DNA from: Streptomyces scabichelini
GTDB taxonomy: Bacteria > Actinomycetota > Actinomycetes > Streptomycetales > Streptomycetaceae
Assembly (NCBI RefSeq): GCF_011045015.1
Contig: NZ_JAAKZY010000017.1
Location: 1-64,000 of the forward strand
Reading direction: 5' to 3'
DNA: 64,000 nucleotides
Part shown: piece by piece, positions 25,267-34,724 of the stretch
How positions within the stretch are numbered: the stretch's first letter is position 1
How the letters are laid out: every line of letters starts with the position of its first letter
Program-made: the position numbers and the translations under genes
The notes under the pieces: generated by a model
Database searches by the model: none
What the model saw: the letters and a program-made list of their open reading frames with translations, nothing else
Told to the model about the DNA's origin: nothing

Positions 25267-27942
25267 TCAGGACGGGTCGCCGTACTGCAGGCCGCGTCCG
25301 TTGGTGCCGACATAGACGCGCCCGTAGGTGTCGGGGTCGCCGGTGACGACGCCGGTGCCGCCGATGCTGCCCCACTGGTGGGCGTCGTCGTTGACGCGGA
25401 GCCAGGTGGCGCCCTTGTCGGTGGAGCGGAAGACGCCGGTGACGTCCTTGACGGTGCCGATCAGGTACAGGGCCTGGTAGGCGGCGCCCGGCGCGGCCTT
25501 GCCGAAGCCGAGGGCGGAGGCGGACTGCACCGTCCCGAGCGTGGTGAAGGTGCGGCCGCCGTCGGTGGAGTGCAGCAGCCCCTTGGCGCCGCCGGCGATC
25601 CACAGGTCCCCGGCGATACCGGGGACGGCCGCGAGCCGGCCGGCGGGCAGGTTGGTGGCGCGGGCGGTGAAGGTCGCCCCGCCGTCGGTGCTGGCGTGGA
25701 GCGTGCCGCCGGACAGTGAGTAGAAGGTCCTGTCCGAGGAGCGGTCGGCGACGACCACGGCGCCGTTGCCCAGGCCGCTGACCTGCGACCAGCTCGCCCC
25801 CTTGTCGGTCGAGCGGTACGGGGCCTGACCCTCCTCGGTCCAGACGATGGCGGAGCCGTCGGCCGCGAGCGCGACCTGGCCGCTGTCGGCGCTGCTCACC
25901 GGCTCAGCCTTGAAGCCGCTCCAGCTGCTGCCGCCGTCGGTGGAGTAGGCGCCGTCCTGATCGCCGCCACGGCCGACGCGGACCATCACCGACGGGTTGG
26001 ACTGGGCGAAATCGATGTCGGTGCTGGTGATCATCATCGGGTTCTTCAGCCGCCCGGCGGGCACCTCGGCCAGGGAGCTGGAGGAGCCGTAGCGGAAACC
26101 GCCCAGGTCACCCATGGAGGAGATGACGGTGGCACCGCCGGGCGGGGCGATCACGTCCAGCACCGCGGTCTCCTCCAGCCCTCGGGCCCCCACGGTCCAG
26201 TGGCTGGTGCCGCCGCTGTCGGTGGCGCTGGCGTCCTTGCTGCGCCAGATGCCGCTGCCGGTGCCGTACAGCACGTGCCCGGAGTCGAAGGGATCGATGG
26301 CCAGGGCGGTCATCCAGTGCCCGGTGCCGGTACCGACGTAAGGAGCGCCGGAGGCGTCCCGCTCCGACTTCGAGGCCAGGGCCTTCCAGGTCGTGCCGCC
26401 GTCGGTGGTCCGGTAGATCTCGTCCTCGGGCCACCAGCGGTCGAGGGTGGTGACCATCACCGTGGACGGCTTCTGCGGGTCGACGGCCAGACCGGAGAAC
26501 CCGTAACTGCCCTGGGACGGCGAGACGTTCTTCCACGCCCCGCCGGCCGGCGTGTACTTCCACACCGAACCCGCGGTCACGCCGTTGGGTCCGACGACGT
26601 CGGTGTACGTCAGGTACAGCGAGCCGTCACCGGAGAGCACGCCGTGCTGCGGCATCTGCCCGGTGGGCTGCCCGGAGACGGCCTGCCAGGTGCTGCCGCC
26701 GTCGGTGGAGCGGTACAGGGAGGTGGACTTGTCGGCGACGCCGGCATAGACCGTCTTGCTTCCGGCCGGTCCGTACGCCACGAAGGAGATGCCCGCGCCG
26801 CTGCTCGCCCCGTCCTTGACGGGGAAGGAGGAGACCTGACTCCATGTCACGCCATGGTCGGTGCTGCGCCACAGGCCGTTCTTGCGGGTGCCGAGGAGCA
26901 GGGTGCCGTTGTCCGAGGGGTTGATCGCCAGCCGTTCGCCCGCCCCGCGGCCGTCCTCGTTGGCGCCCAGCTTGAACGGCAGGTCGGTGCGCTGGAAGGT
27001 GCGGCCACGGTCCGTGGAGCGCAGGATCGCGCCGTTGCCCGCCCAGCTGTTGGTGTAGGTGCCCGCCCCGAGGTAGAGCCGGTTGGGTTCGACGGGGTCG
27101 GTGGCCACCGAGTCGATGCCGAGCAGGTTCCAGTCCTTCTCGCCGGCCCAGTCGGTCAGCGGGATCCACTGCTCGGCCGCGACATCCCAGCGGTAGGCGC
27201 CGCCCATGTCGGTGCGCGCGTACAGCAGGCCCTTCTCCCGCGGGTTGAACACCAGCCCGGTGACGTAACCACCGCCCACCACCTGGGCGTTCTTCCACGC
27301 ATACGGTCCGGCCGCGGCCGTGGTCTGCGCCCCGCCGGCCTCGGCCGCCTGGGTCTCGGCCGCTTGGTTCTCGGCCGTTTTCACCAGCTTCCACTGCTGG
27401 TTGGTGCTGCCCCTGCCGGGATACTGGATGACTGCCGCGCCCTGGGCCGTGGAGCCTCCGGAGACGTCCAGGACCTGGCCGCTCCTGCGGGAGGTGAAGG
27501 TGACGGCGTCAGAACCGCTCACCTCGTCGATCCGCCACTCCTGGGAGGTGGAGGAGCTGTCGGTCTGCTGCTCGGCGGCAGCTGCCTGGGCGGTCGAACC
27601 GCCCGCTATGCCCAGCACTTTGCCGCTGTTGCGGTTCACCAGCTCGTGGTAGCCGTCCCCGGCGGGTCTCAGCTTCCACTGCTGGTTGGCGGTGTCCTGG
27701 TCGGTCCACTGCTGGATGCGGGTGCCGTCGGCGGTGGAGAAGGCGTTGACGTCCATCACCTTGCCGCTGCGCACGGAAACCAGCCGGTAGTAGGCATCTC
27801 CGTCGACCGTCGCGGCCTGCGAGTCCTCCTGCGCGAACAGGAGGTACGGCACGAGGACGGCGGGTACGCCGAGCAGCAGGCCGGTGGCGGTCCAGCGACG
27901 GCGGTGACGCCCGCGGCGCCCGCCGTTCGTGGGGCTTTTCAT
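25267..27942 (-). CDS. Secreted GH74 xyloglucanase with N-terminal ricin-type carbohydrate-binding domain
   Basis: The 891-residue enzyme starts at ATG 27942 with AGGAGAG nine bases upstream. A long Tat-like basic leader (GGRRGRHRRRW) and hydrophobic stretch precede a ricin-type beta-trefoil, whose QxW motifs recur as QQWTDQDTANQQWKL, STSQEWRI and GSTNQQWKLV. From about residue 215 comes the double seven-bladed propeller of GH74 (GGGYVTGLVFNPREKGLLYA, repeated STDGGxTW and STDKGATW blades). GH74 enzymes cut xyloglucan. Usual Streptomyces versions carry a C-terminal cellulose-binding domain, while this one has the trefoil at the front. The gene stands alone, followed by a terminator. Confidence 0.92.
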   Translation of the reverse strand: MKSPTNGGRRGRHRRRWTATGLLLGVPAVLVPYLLFAQEDSQAATVDGDAYYRLVSVRSGKVMDVNAFSTADGTRIQQWTDQDTANQQWKLRPAGDGYHELVNRNSGKVLGIAGGSTAQAAAAEQQTDSSSTSQEWRIDEVSGSDAVTFTSRRSGQVLDVSGGSTAQGAAVIQYPGRGSTNQQWKLVKTAENQAAETQAAEAGGAQTTAAAGPYAWKNAQVVGGGYVTGLVFNPREKGLLYARTDMGGAYRWDVAAEQWIPLTDWAGEKDWNLLGIDSVATDPVEPNRLYLGAGTYTNSWAGNGAILRSTDRGRTFQRTDLPFKLGANEDGRGAGERLAINPSDNGTLLLGTRKNGLWRSTDHGVTWSQVSSFPVKDGASSGAGISFVAYGPAGSKTVYAGVADKSTSLYRSTDGGSTWQAVSGQPTGQMPQHGVLSGDGSLYLTYTDVVGPNGVTAGSVWKYTPAGGAWKNVSPSQGSYGFSGLAVDPQKPSTVMVTTLDRWWPEDEIYRTTDGGTTWKALASKSERDASGAPYVGTGTGHWMTALAIDPFDSGHVLYGTGSGIWRSKDASATDSGGTSHWTVGARGLEETAVLDVIAPPGGATVISSMGDLGGFRYGSSSSLAEVPAGRLKNPMMITSTDIDFAQSNPSVMVRVGRGGDQDGAYSTDGGSSWSGFKAEPVSSADSGQVALAADGSAIVWTEEGQAPYRSTDKGASWSQVSGLGNGAVVVADRSSDRTFYSLSGGTLHASTDGGATFTARATNLPAGRLAAVPGIAGDLWIAGGAKGLLHSTDGGRTFTTLGTVQSASALGFGKAAPGAAYQALYLIGTVKDVTGVFRSTDKGATWLRVNDDAHQWGSIGGTGVVTGDPDTYGRVYVGTNGRGLQYGDPS

Positions 27943-28133
27943 GGGGAGGTGCTCTCCTTGCATGCCGTTCACCAGAGGACCAGAGGAATGGCGGATTCAG
28001 GCACCGAAATGGCCGGATCCGACTCCTTGTGGTCACAGGCTTCGCAAAGGGTTGCCTTGGGCCGGGAAGTTCTTCGAAGTCACCTCGTGGTGCGGCAGGC
28101 GTGCGGTAGGCGTTGATCAGCGTTCAGTTGACG

Positions 28134-28173
28134 CCGGCCCCCGTCGATCGACGGGGGCCGGTCGGCCGACCGG
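28134..28173. promoter_or_regulatory. Two overlapping perfect palindromes
   Basis: 28134-28161 is a perfect 28-bp palindrome (arms CCGGCCCCCGTCGA). It overlaps a 16-bp palindrome CCGGTCGGCCGACCGG at 28158-28173. They lie between the GH74 start and the collapsed gene at 28237. As RNA either would form a stable hairpin, and as DNA they could be an operator for the xyloglucanase gene. Confidence 0.6.
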
Positions 28174-28236
28174 CGGGGCACCTCCCGAAGCCCGTCGGAT
28201 GGTTGACCGCCCCCACGCCCCGGCAACGTCGTCCCA

Positions 28237-28524
28237 GTGACTGAGATCGAGACCGTCAAGAAGGCCCCTCCGCGTTCCCTATCCTCACCCGAGTCCGCCA
28301 CGGCGACGGAACGGCCGGCGCCGATGGCGCGGCTGGTCGGGCTGGACCTCGCCCGTGCACTGGCCGTCTTCGGAATGTTCGCCGTGCACGTCGGCCCCTG
28401 CCGTGGCTGCGGCGGCCGGCAACTCCGATCATCGCCGTCGGCACCATGTCCCTGACCCTCTACGTGGGCCACATCCTGGTCATCCTCGCCCTGCCCGGTC
28501 CCGGTGCCGCTCCCCGCCCCGGCG
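28237..28524 (+). pseudogene. Collapsed DUF418/acyltransferase-like membrane protein gene
   Basis: The first reading frame begins at a GTG and encodes a hydrophilic leader, then LVGLDLARALAVFGMFAVHVGP. That is the characteristic first helix of DUF418/DUF1624-type membrane proteins. Immediately after this the frame is lost. From about 28395 another frame encodes PWLRRPATPIIAVGTMSLTL then YVGHILVILALPG, the characteristic last helices of the same family. The middle of about 250-300 codons is missing, so an internal deletion with a frame change has fused the two ends. The 3' end runs into the neighbouring oxidoreductase gene on the other strand. Confidence 0.8.
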
Positions 28525-29955
28525 TCACGGGCTCCAGGTCTGCCCTCGGAGGTGGCGCAGAGCTCGTGCGGCGGCGTGGGCTCCGCACATTCCGTGCGCG
28601 CCGGGGCCGGGCGGGGTGGCCGCGGAGCACAGGTAGTGGCCGGGCAGACCGGTGTCGTACGGGTGCGGGGTGGGCCGCGGGCCGAACAGCAGCTGGGGGA
28701 TGTCCTTGGCGCCGGTCATGATGTTGCCGCCGACGTAGTTCGGGTTGTACGCGGCGAATCCGGGGGTGGTGCGCACCGAGGTGCCGACGATCCGGTCCCG
28801 GAATCCCGGGGCGAACCGCTCGATCTGGGCGGTGATCGCTCCTGTGGCGTCGCCGGACCAGTCGGCCGGTACGTGGGCGTAGGTCCACACGGGGTGCACG
28901 TCGCCGGCCGACCGCGAGGGATCGGCCAGATACTGCTGGCCGACCAGGACGAACGGCCGCTCGGGCATCCGTCCGGCGTGGATGTCCCGCTCCGTGGCCG
29001 CGATCTCGGGGTACGTGCCGCCGACGTGCACCGTGCCGGCCCGCCGCGCCGCTTCGGCGGTCCAGGGAACGCCGCCCTCGACCGCGAAGTCGACCTTGAA
29101 CGCCCCCGGGCCGTACCGGAACCGCCGGTAGGCACGCGCGACCCTGGGCGGCAGCCGGTCGCCCAGGATGTCGGCCAGTGCGGTGGGCGCCACATCCCAG
29201 AGGGTCACGTCCGTGGGCGGCAGTTCGGAGGCCGACCGCACCCGCACACCCGTCTCGATCTTCCCGCCGAGGTCGGTCAGCAGCGCGGCCATGGCGTCGG
29301 TGATGCGGCGTGATCCGCCGACGGCCACGGCCCAGCCGTGCCGGTGCCCCGCGGTGAGGATGCCGAGTCCGATAGCGGCGCTCAGCGGCCGGTCGAGAGG
29401 GTGGAAGGCGTGTGCCGCCACCCCGCCCCACAGTGCCCGCGCCTCGTCGGTCGCGAAGGCCTTCGCCAGCAGCGACGCGGGGGCCAGCGCGGGGACGCCG
29501 AAGCGGGCGAGTCGCACTGGGTGCCGCGGGATGCGGAGCAGCGGGCCGAGGATGTCGGCGTCGAAGGTGTCGTACGCCGCCGACGGGCCGTCGAACAGCC
29601 ACCGCCAGCGTCGGCCGTCGCCGCCGAGACCGGCCGCGGTCTCGGCGACCGAGCGGTGCAGCACCCCTGCGGTGCCGCTGTCCAGCGGATGTACGCAGTC
29701 GATCTCCGGCAGCGCCCACCGCAGCCCGTAGCGGTCCAGGCCGAGCTCGCGCAGGAACGGTGAGCCGACCGTCATCGGGTGGACGGCCGAGCAGTGGTCG
29801 TGCAGCAGCCCGGGAAGGATCGCCTCACCGGAGCGGGTGCCGCCCCCGATCTCGTCGGCCGCCTCGAGGACGGTGACCTGTACGCCCTCCCGGGCCAGGG
29901 CGATGGCGGCGGCCAGCCCGTTGGGGCCGGCCCCGACCACGATTGCCGTACTCAT
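28525..29955 (-). CDS. FAD-dependent oxidoreductase, phytoene desaturase-like
   Basis: The 476-residue protein opens with the dinucleotide-binding motif VVGAGPNGLAAAIALAREGV and EAADEIGGGTRS, typical of carotenoid and amine oxidoreductases. HDHCSAVHPM and a C-terminal segment (GLPGHYLCSAATPPGPGAHG) support the phytoene desaturase/NAD(P)-FAD superfamily. Its ATG at 29955 overlaps the stop of the DUF3556 gene by four bases, so both are translated together. Together with the acyl-CoA ligase it forms a putative lipid-modifying operon. Substrate unknown; there are no other carotenoid genes in the window, so a carotenoid role is unlikely. Confidence 0.85.
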   Translation of the reverse strand: MSTAIVVGAGPNGLAAAIALAREGVQVTVLEAADEIGGGTRSGEAILPGLLHDHCSAVHPMTVGSPFLRELGLDRYGLRWALPEIDCVHPLDSGTAGVLHRSVAETAAGLGGDGRRWRWLFDGPSAAYDTFDADILGPLLRIPRHPVRLARFGVPALAPASLLAKAFATDEARALWGGVAAHAFHPLDRPLSAAIGLGILTAGHRHGWAVAVGGSRRITDAMAALLTDLGGKIETGVRVRSASELPPTDVTLWDVAPTALADILGDRLPPRVARAYRRFRYGPGAFKVDFAVEGGVPWTAEAARRAGTVHVGGTYPEIAATERDIHAGRMPERPFVLVGQQYLADPSRSAGDVHPVWTYAHVPADWSGDATGAITAQIERFAPGFRDRIVGTSVRTTPGFAAYNPNYVGGNIMTGAKDIPQLLFGPRPTPHPYDTGLPGHYLCSAATPPGPGAHGMCGAHAAARALRHLRGQTWSP

Positions 29956-31727
29956 GTCGTCAAGCTTTCCACCGTGCCCTGCTGCCCCACCACCGGCGAC
30001 GACTGCCCGCGGGTCCAGGTCACGTCGAGCGGGATCGGGCCGTTCGGCAGCCACGGCTGCTCCTTGACCGCGTCGGCGACCCTCCACGTACCCCGCTCGA
30101 TGACCCCGAGCGCGGCGTCGATCACCTGGTAGTGCTGCACCTTGCGATGAATGGCCTGCGACTCCACCCATACGACGATCCACTCGCCCGGGGCGAACCC
30201 GACCTGGGACTGCACGGCGTTGACGAGGTCGATGTTGTGCAGGTGGCCGTCGCCGAAGTTGAACCCGATCAGCGAGTTGCACGCGAACTCGCCTTCGCGC
30301 ACGGTCCGTTGGTCGAGGTCGGGAAGGTTCTTCATGAGGACGGAGAACAGGCCGCGGCCCTGGCTGTGCATCGACCGCCAGGCGATCGTCTGCTGCATGG
30401 TGATCTCGGCGACCGCCGGCGGGTAGCCCATCGCCTGGAGCTGGTCGACCTGGTTGGTGGTCGGGCGGTGCGGCAGGGAGTTCAGCTTCTGCTCCGCGTC
30501 CGGCGCGAAGACCCACAGTGCGGAGGCCCAGTTGCCCGCGTACTGGCGCATCGAGGGCAGGAACGACACCAGGTCCGGGCGCAGATTGCCCAGCACGGGA
30601 AAGAACAGAAGCGCGGCGGCGATCCCGGCGGTCAGCCACGGCGAGGACATGTCGCCGACGCCATAGCCGTCCTGGGCCGGGAAGCCGAGGAACAGGAAGA
30701 CCGACAGGTACGCGAACAGGATGTTCCACTCCAGCGGCACCGCCAGCGGGAACGTCGAGACGATGAAGAGGTGGAAGACGACCATCAACGCCACGGCGGC
30801 GACGGTCAGCCAGTGGTTCGTGGAGAAGAGCAGCACCAGCGGGGTGATGATCTCGACGGTGGTGCCACCGACGTGTGCGATGAGGGTCGCGGCCTTCGAC
30901 GGGCGGATGTCGTGGGGGAAGTCGCGGTAGTGGAGCCGCTTGATCCGCTTCGACGGGACGCAGGGGCTGTTGGAGACCATCGGCGACACGACATTGGTGA
31001 AGTGCAGCCCGAACTTCGACACCCCGGCGCCGATCCACACCACGCAGATCAGCAGCTTCGCCGCGACGATCATGTCGGTGAGGGGCAGAACGGCGAAGAA
31101 CACCAGCGCGGGCAGGTACTGCTCGCCCCGGGCGGCCAGGAAGAGCGTCTTGTCCCGCAGGCCGCACGCGACGTACAGCACGATCGGCGCGATCAGCAGG
31201 GCCGGGCGCACGAGTCCGTCGGTGGAGTCGGTGGGTACGGCGACCGCTGTCAGAAGGGACGCCAGGAAGGCCAGATAGAGGACGACGTCGGCCACCGTAC
31301 GGCGGTCGCCGTCGGTGAACGGCACTCGCTTCCAGGGGCGCAGCCGGATGGTGCCGGGCCGGGCCCAGAACAGGATGCCGCCGGTCATCGGCTTGAACTT
31401 GCCCGCGATCGGGCCCCAGGAGCCGGCCACGCCCACTGCCTCCAGGAAGACCGTCCAGAGCAGGAGCTTCTGATAGACGTCCGGCTGGTCCCACCAGTGG
31501 GCGACGTCCCAGAACGGTCCGGCGTCCGAGGTCCAGGTCACCAGGGCCGTACCGGCGAGGACGTACAGGAGGAGGACCTTGACCACGTACGTCGTCGGAA
31601 TCATCTTCGGCGAGCCGAAACCGTACTCCACCCAGTGCAGGGCCAACGTTTTCATGCGTTCCTGAAGAGGCTTGTCCAGGAATGTCTCCGGATCGACCGG
31701 CGGGAAGTCACCTGTTTTGAACCCCAT
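29952..31727 (-). CDS. DUF3556 polytopic membrane protein
   Basis: The 591-residue protein starts MGFKTGDFPPVDPETFL, a conserved opening of the DUF3556 family found mainly in mycobacteria, nocardiae and streptomycetes. It has about ten hydrophobic spans (VVKVLLLYVLAGTALVTW, LLICVVWIGAGVSKFG, NILFAYLSVFLFLGF) and a large soluble C-terminal part containing SLIGFNFGDGHLHN. The family has no established function that I know of. It is coupled to the FAD oxidoreductase gene and follows the ligase gene by 102 bases. A membrane enzyme acting on a lipid or isoprenoid handed over by the ligase or oxidoreductase is a reasonable inference. Confidence 0.82.
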   Translation of the reverse strand: MGFKTGDFPPVDPETFLDKPLQERMKTLALHWVEYGFGSPKMIPTTYVVKVLLLYVLAGTALVTWTSDAGPFWDVAHWWDQPDVYQKLLLWTVFLEAVGVAGSWGPIAGKFKPMTGGILFWARPGTIRLRPWKRVPFTDGDRRTVADVVLYLAFLASLLTAVAVPTDSTDGLVRPALLIAPIVLYVACGLRDKTLFLAARGEQYLPALVFFAVLPLTDMIVAAKLLICVVWIGAGVSKFGLHFTNVVSPMVSNSPCVPSKRIKRLHYRDFPHDIRPSKAATLIAHVGGTTVEIITPLVLLFSTNHWLTVAAVALMVVFHLFIVSTFPLAVPLEWNILFAYLSVFLFLGFPAQDGYGVGDMSSPWLTAGIAAALLFFPVLGNLRPDLVSFLPSMRQYAGNWASALWVFAPDAEQKLNSLPHRPTTNQVDQLQAMGYPPAVAEITMQQTIAWRSMHSQGRGLFSVLMKNLPDLDQRTVREGEFACNSLIGFNFGDGHLHNIDLVNAVQSQVGFAPGEWIVVWVESQAIHRKVQHYQVIDAALGVIERGTWRVADAVKEQPWLPNGPIPLDVTWTRGQSSPVVGQQGTVESLTT

Positions 31728-31829
31728 TGTTCTCGCCTTTCTCGTACCGATTTTCGGGCGTGCTGATCCACACCGGGAATGCACATGAAAATGTCCGGGT
31801 GATGTGGGGTGACGTGGAGCGATTGTGCT

Positions 31830-33332
31830 TTATGAGCTCGCGGTGAATGAGCGCAGTCGGGGTTTGTCGATCTTCCCCACCGGATTCTTCGGCAGCGACT
31901 CGGTGACCACGACCGACACCGGTACCTTGACGCGGGCCAGCGAGCCGCGACAGTGGTCGACGAGCTCCTCGGCCGTGGCGACGGCACCCGGCAGCAGCGC
32001 GACGTACGCGACCGGGACCTCACCGAGCACCGGTTCGGGCGCGCCGACCACCGCCGCTTCCAGCACCGCCGGGTGGGTGTGCAGGACCTTCTCGATCTCC
32101 TTCGGGTAGATGTTCTCCCCGCCGCGGATGATCATGTCCTTGATCCGGTCGACCAGAACGAGATGACCGTCCGCGTCGAAGCGCCCGACATCGCCGGTGT
32201 GCAGCCAGCCGTCGACGACGGTCCTGGCCGTCTCGTCCGGCAGGCCGAGATAGCCGCGCATGACGTTCGGGCCACGGACCACCACTTCGCCCACCGATCC
32301 GGCGTCGAGGAGGTGGCCCTCGGCGTCCATCACGGCGACCGTCTGCCCCGGCAGCGGGAGCCCGACCGTCCCCGGCTTGCGCGGCCCGGCGGGCGGGTTC
32401 AGCGTCGACGCGCAGGTGCCCTCGGACAGCCCGTAGCCCTCGACGACCGGCACCCCGAACCGGTTCTCGAACCGGGCGATCAGCTCGGCGGGCATCGGCG
32501 CGGCCCCGCAGATCGCCCGGCGCAGCGACGAGGTGTCCGGGCGTACGTCGTCCGGCAACGAGACGAGCATGGCGTAGATCGCCGGTACCGCCGAGAAGTA
32601 CGTCGGCCGCGCGGCCTCGACCGAGGCGAAGAAGGCCGACGCCCGGAAGCGCCCCGCGATCGTCGCCCGCCCACCGGCCAGCAGAGGCGACAGCACGCTC
32701 ACCACGATCCCGTTGACGTGGAACAACGGCAGAACCAGCAGGCTGTGATCGGTCTCGTCCAGACCGATGCCGTCGACGATCATCCGGCACATCGCGGCGA
32801 TGTTGGCGTGGTCGAGCATGACGCCCTTCGGGCGGCCGGTGGTCCCGCTCGTGTAGATGATCAGGGCGAGGGCGTCGGAGGCGGGGGAGTTGGCGCCGGA
32901 TGCGAGAGAGACGGCGTCCTGGGCCTGGGCCTCGGCCTGGGCAGCGGCGCCGGCGAACGCGGCCACGTCCAGGGTTCCCATGCCGCGGCCTTCGGTGATC
33001 ACCACCTTGGCTCCGGAATCCTCGATCTGATGGCGGGCCTCGGCATCGGTCAGCCCGGGATTCACCGGCGTGACCGCGGCGCCCAGCCGCCATGCCGCGA
33101 ACATGATGACGACGAGTTCCAGACGGTTCGGAAGAGCCACCGCGACCACGTCGCCGATACCGATTCCGTGAGTGCGGAGAACACTCGCCGCGGACCGGAC
33201 CCGTTTCAGAAAAGCGTCATTGTCCAGCTGCTCGCGATCATCTGCGACACAGGATCCGGTGGGATTCCGGCCGGCCCGGACGTCCGGCAATTCGGCGATG
33301 TGCTGCACGATTTCCTCACCATTGAGTCGCAC
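31830..33332 (-). CDS. AMP-forming acyl-CoA synthetase / ligase
   Basis: A 500-residue adenylate-forming enzyme with P-loop IIYTSGTTGRPKG, VVEGYGLSEGTCAST, the ATP-binding WLHTGDVGRFDADGHL, hinge DRIKDMIIRGGENIYPKEIE, and the C-terminal catalytic lysine in PKNPVGKIDK. It activates a carboxylic acid as acyl-AMP and loads it on CoA. GTG at 33332 is the only supported start, with a weak ribosome site. It leads the three-gene operon ligase - DUF3556 - FAD oxidoreductase. The promoter should lie in the 147 bases shared with the divergent PucR-type gene, which is the likely regulator. A medium or long-chain acid is the probable substrate class. Confidence 0.92.
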   Translation of the reverse strand: MRLNGEEIVQHIAELPDVRAGRNPTGSCVADDREQLDNDAFLKRVRSAASVLRTHGIGIGDVVAVALPNRLELVVIMFAAWRLGAAVTPVNPGLTDAEARHQIEDSGAKVVITEGRGMGTLDVAAFAGAAAQAEAQAQDAVSLASGANSPASDALALIIYTSGTTGRPKGVMLDHANIAAMCRMIVDGIGLDETDHSLLVLPLFHVNGIVVSVLSPLLAGGRATIAGRFRASAFFASVEAARPTYFSAVPAIYAMLVSLPDDVRPDTSSLRRAICGAAPMPAELIARFENRFGVPVVEGYGLSEGTCASTLNPPAGPRKPGTVGLPLPGQTVAVMDAEGHLLDAGSVGEVVVRGPNVMRGYLGLPDETARTVVDGWLHTGDVGRFDADGHLVLVDRIKDMIIRGGENIYPKEIEKVLHTHPAVLEAAVVGAPEPVLGEVPVAYVALLPGAVATAEELVDHCRGSLARVKVPVSVVVTESLPKNPVGKIDKPRLRSFTASS

Positions 33333-33479
33333 CGTGACGAAGGTAATAGGCTAAAAGGCCACAACTGAAAGGTAGGCAGGGGATACGCGTCCGGCCATGG
33401 GCTCGCGTCCCAGCCCGGACCCGCCTTTTTGTGCCGCCGTCACAAAACGGGAGGTGGACGTCTCGGGTACGGTCCGGCC

Positions 33480-34724
33480 ATGAGCGCCGCGAGTGTCAAC
33501 GTCGACATGATCGTGCGGGACGTCGCCAGGCGCACCCAGGCCGATCTCGAGAATCTCACCGCCGAGATGACCTCGATGTTCGTCGAGGTCATCCCCGAGT
33601 TCCGCCACGACGACGCCGTACGACGGCTGATGGTGGCCAGTACCGCGTCGAACCTGGCGGCGATCGTCGACATGCTGGCGCTGAACATCTCCCTCGACGA
33701 CATCACCGTCCCACCGGCCGCGGCGGAGTACGCCCGCCGCTTCGCCCAGCACGGCCTGTCTCTGGAGGCGCTGCTGCGTGCCTACCGCCTCGGCGAGCAC
33801 ATGCTCGTCCAGCGGGCCATGACCACCCTCGGCCGTCTCGACCTGACCACGGACGCAGCCCTGGCCGCGGCCGGCCAGATCGCGCGACTGACGAACCGGT
33901 ACATCGACCAGGTCATCGAGGGCCTCATCGCCATCTACGAGGACGAACGCAGCCGGTGGGACGCACGTTCCGACGCGGCACGCGCCGCGCAGGTCCGCGC
34001 GGTGCTCGACACCGAGGGGCTCGACCTCGCGTCGGCCGAGAAGATGCTGTCGACGTCCCTGCGCGGCTGGCACCTCGCCGCGATCATCTGGACGCGGCCC
34101 GGTTCACCCGACCCGGACGCGGCCCAACTGCGCACCGGTGCGGCCATGTTGTCCGCGGCCACCGGCAAGGCTCCACTGACGATCTCGGCGGACGAACGAA
34201 CGCACTGGGCCTGGATCTCATCCAACGCCAAACCAGCCCTGGACGTACCCCTCCTCCAACACGAACTCGACAAGCACCCGGCACTGCGGATCGCCGTCGG
34301 CGACGACCCGTCCCCCGGACTCGACGGCTTCCGGCAGACCTTCAGGGACGCGCAGCGCGCCCGCACGGTCGCCGTCACCGCGGCCGACCCGCACCGCGCG
34401 CTCGTCCTCCACTCCCAGGTCGCGCTCGCCGGCCTCCTCGTCGATCACCTCGCCGACGTCAGGGCGTGGGCCGGACGCGTCCTCGGCGGCCTCATGCGCG
34501 ACGACGTCGCCACGCTCCGCCTGCGCGAGACCGTGCAGGTGTTCCTGGACGCCCAGGGCAGTTTCACCGATGCCGCCGCACGCATGCACGTCCACAAGAA
34601 CACCGTCCACTACCGCGTACGCAAGGCCGAGGAGATCCTCGGCCACCCCCTCACCGAGAACCGCCTGGACATCGAGGTGGCCCTGCTGACCTGCGCACAG
34701 CTCGGACTCGGAGGAGCCGTGTGA
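33480..34724 (+). CDS. PucR/CdaR-family transcriptional regulator
   Basis: The 414-residue protein has the PucR layout: a long helical N-terminal domain (ASTASNLAAIVDMLALNISL, YIDQVIEGLIAIYEDE), a middle GGDEF-like region (RIAVGDDPSPGLDGFRQTF, DAQRARTVA), and the C-terminal helix-turn-helix (SFTDAAARMHVHKNTVHYRV, RKAEEILGHPL). It is divergent from the acyl-CoA ligase gene, so it most likely controls that operon, perhaps in response to its acyl substrate. ATG 33480 was preferred over an ATG at 33429 because the family starts near this point; no strong ribosome site was seen for either. Confidence 0.88.
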   Translation: MSAASVNVDMIVRDVARRTQADLENLTAEMTSMFVEVIPEFRHDDAVRRLMVASTASNLAAIVDMLALNISLDDITVPPAAAEYARRFAQHGLSLEALLRAYRLGEHMLVQRAMTTLGRLDLTTDAALAAAGQIARLTNRYIDQVIEGLIAIYEDERSRWDARSDAARAAQVRAVLDTEGLDLASAEKMLSTSLRGWHLAAIIWTRPGSPDPDAAQLRTGAAMLSAATGKAPLTISADERTHWAWISSNAKPALDVPLLQHELDKHPALRIAVGDDPSPGLDGFRQTFRDAQRARTVAVTAADPHRALVLHSQVALAGLLVDHLADVRAWAGRVLGGLMRDDVATLRLRETVQVFLDAQGSFTDAAARMHVHKNTVHYRVRKAEEILGHPLTENRLDIEVALLTCAQLGLGGAV

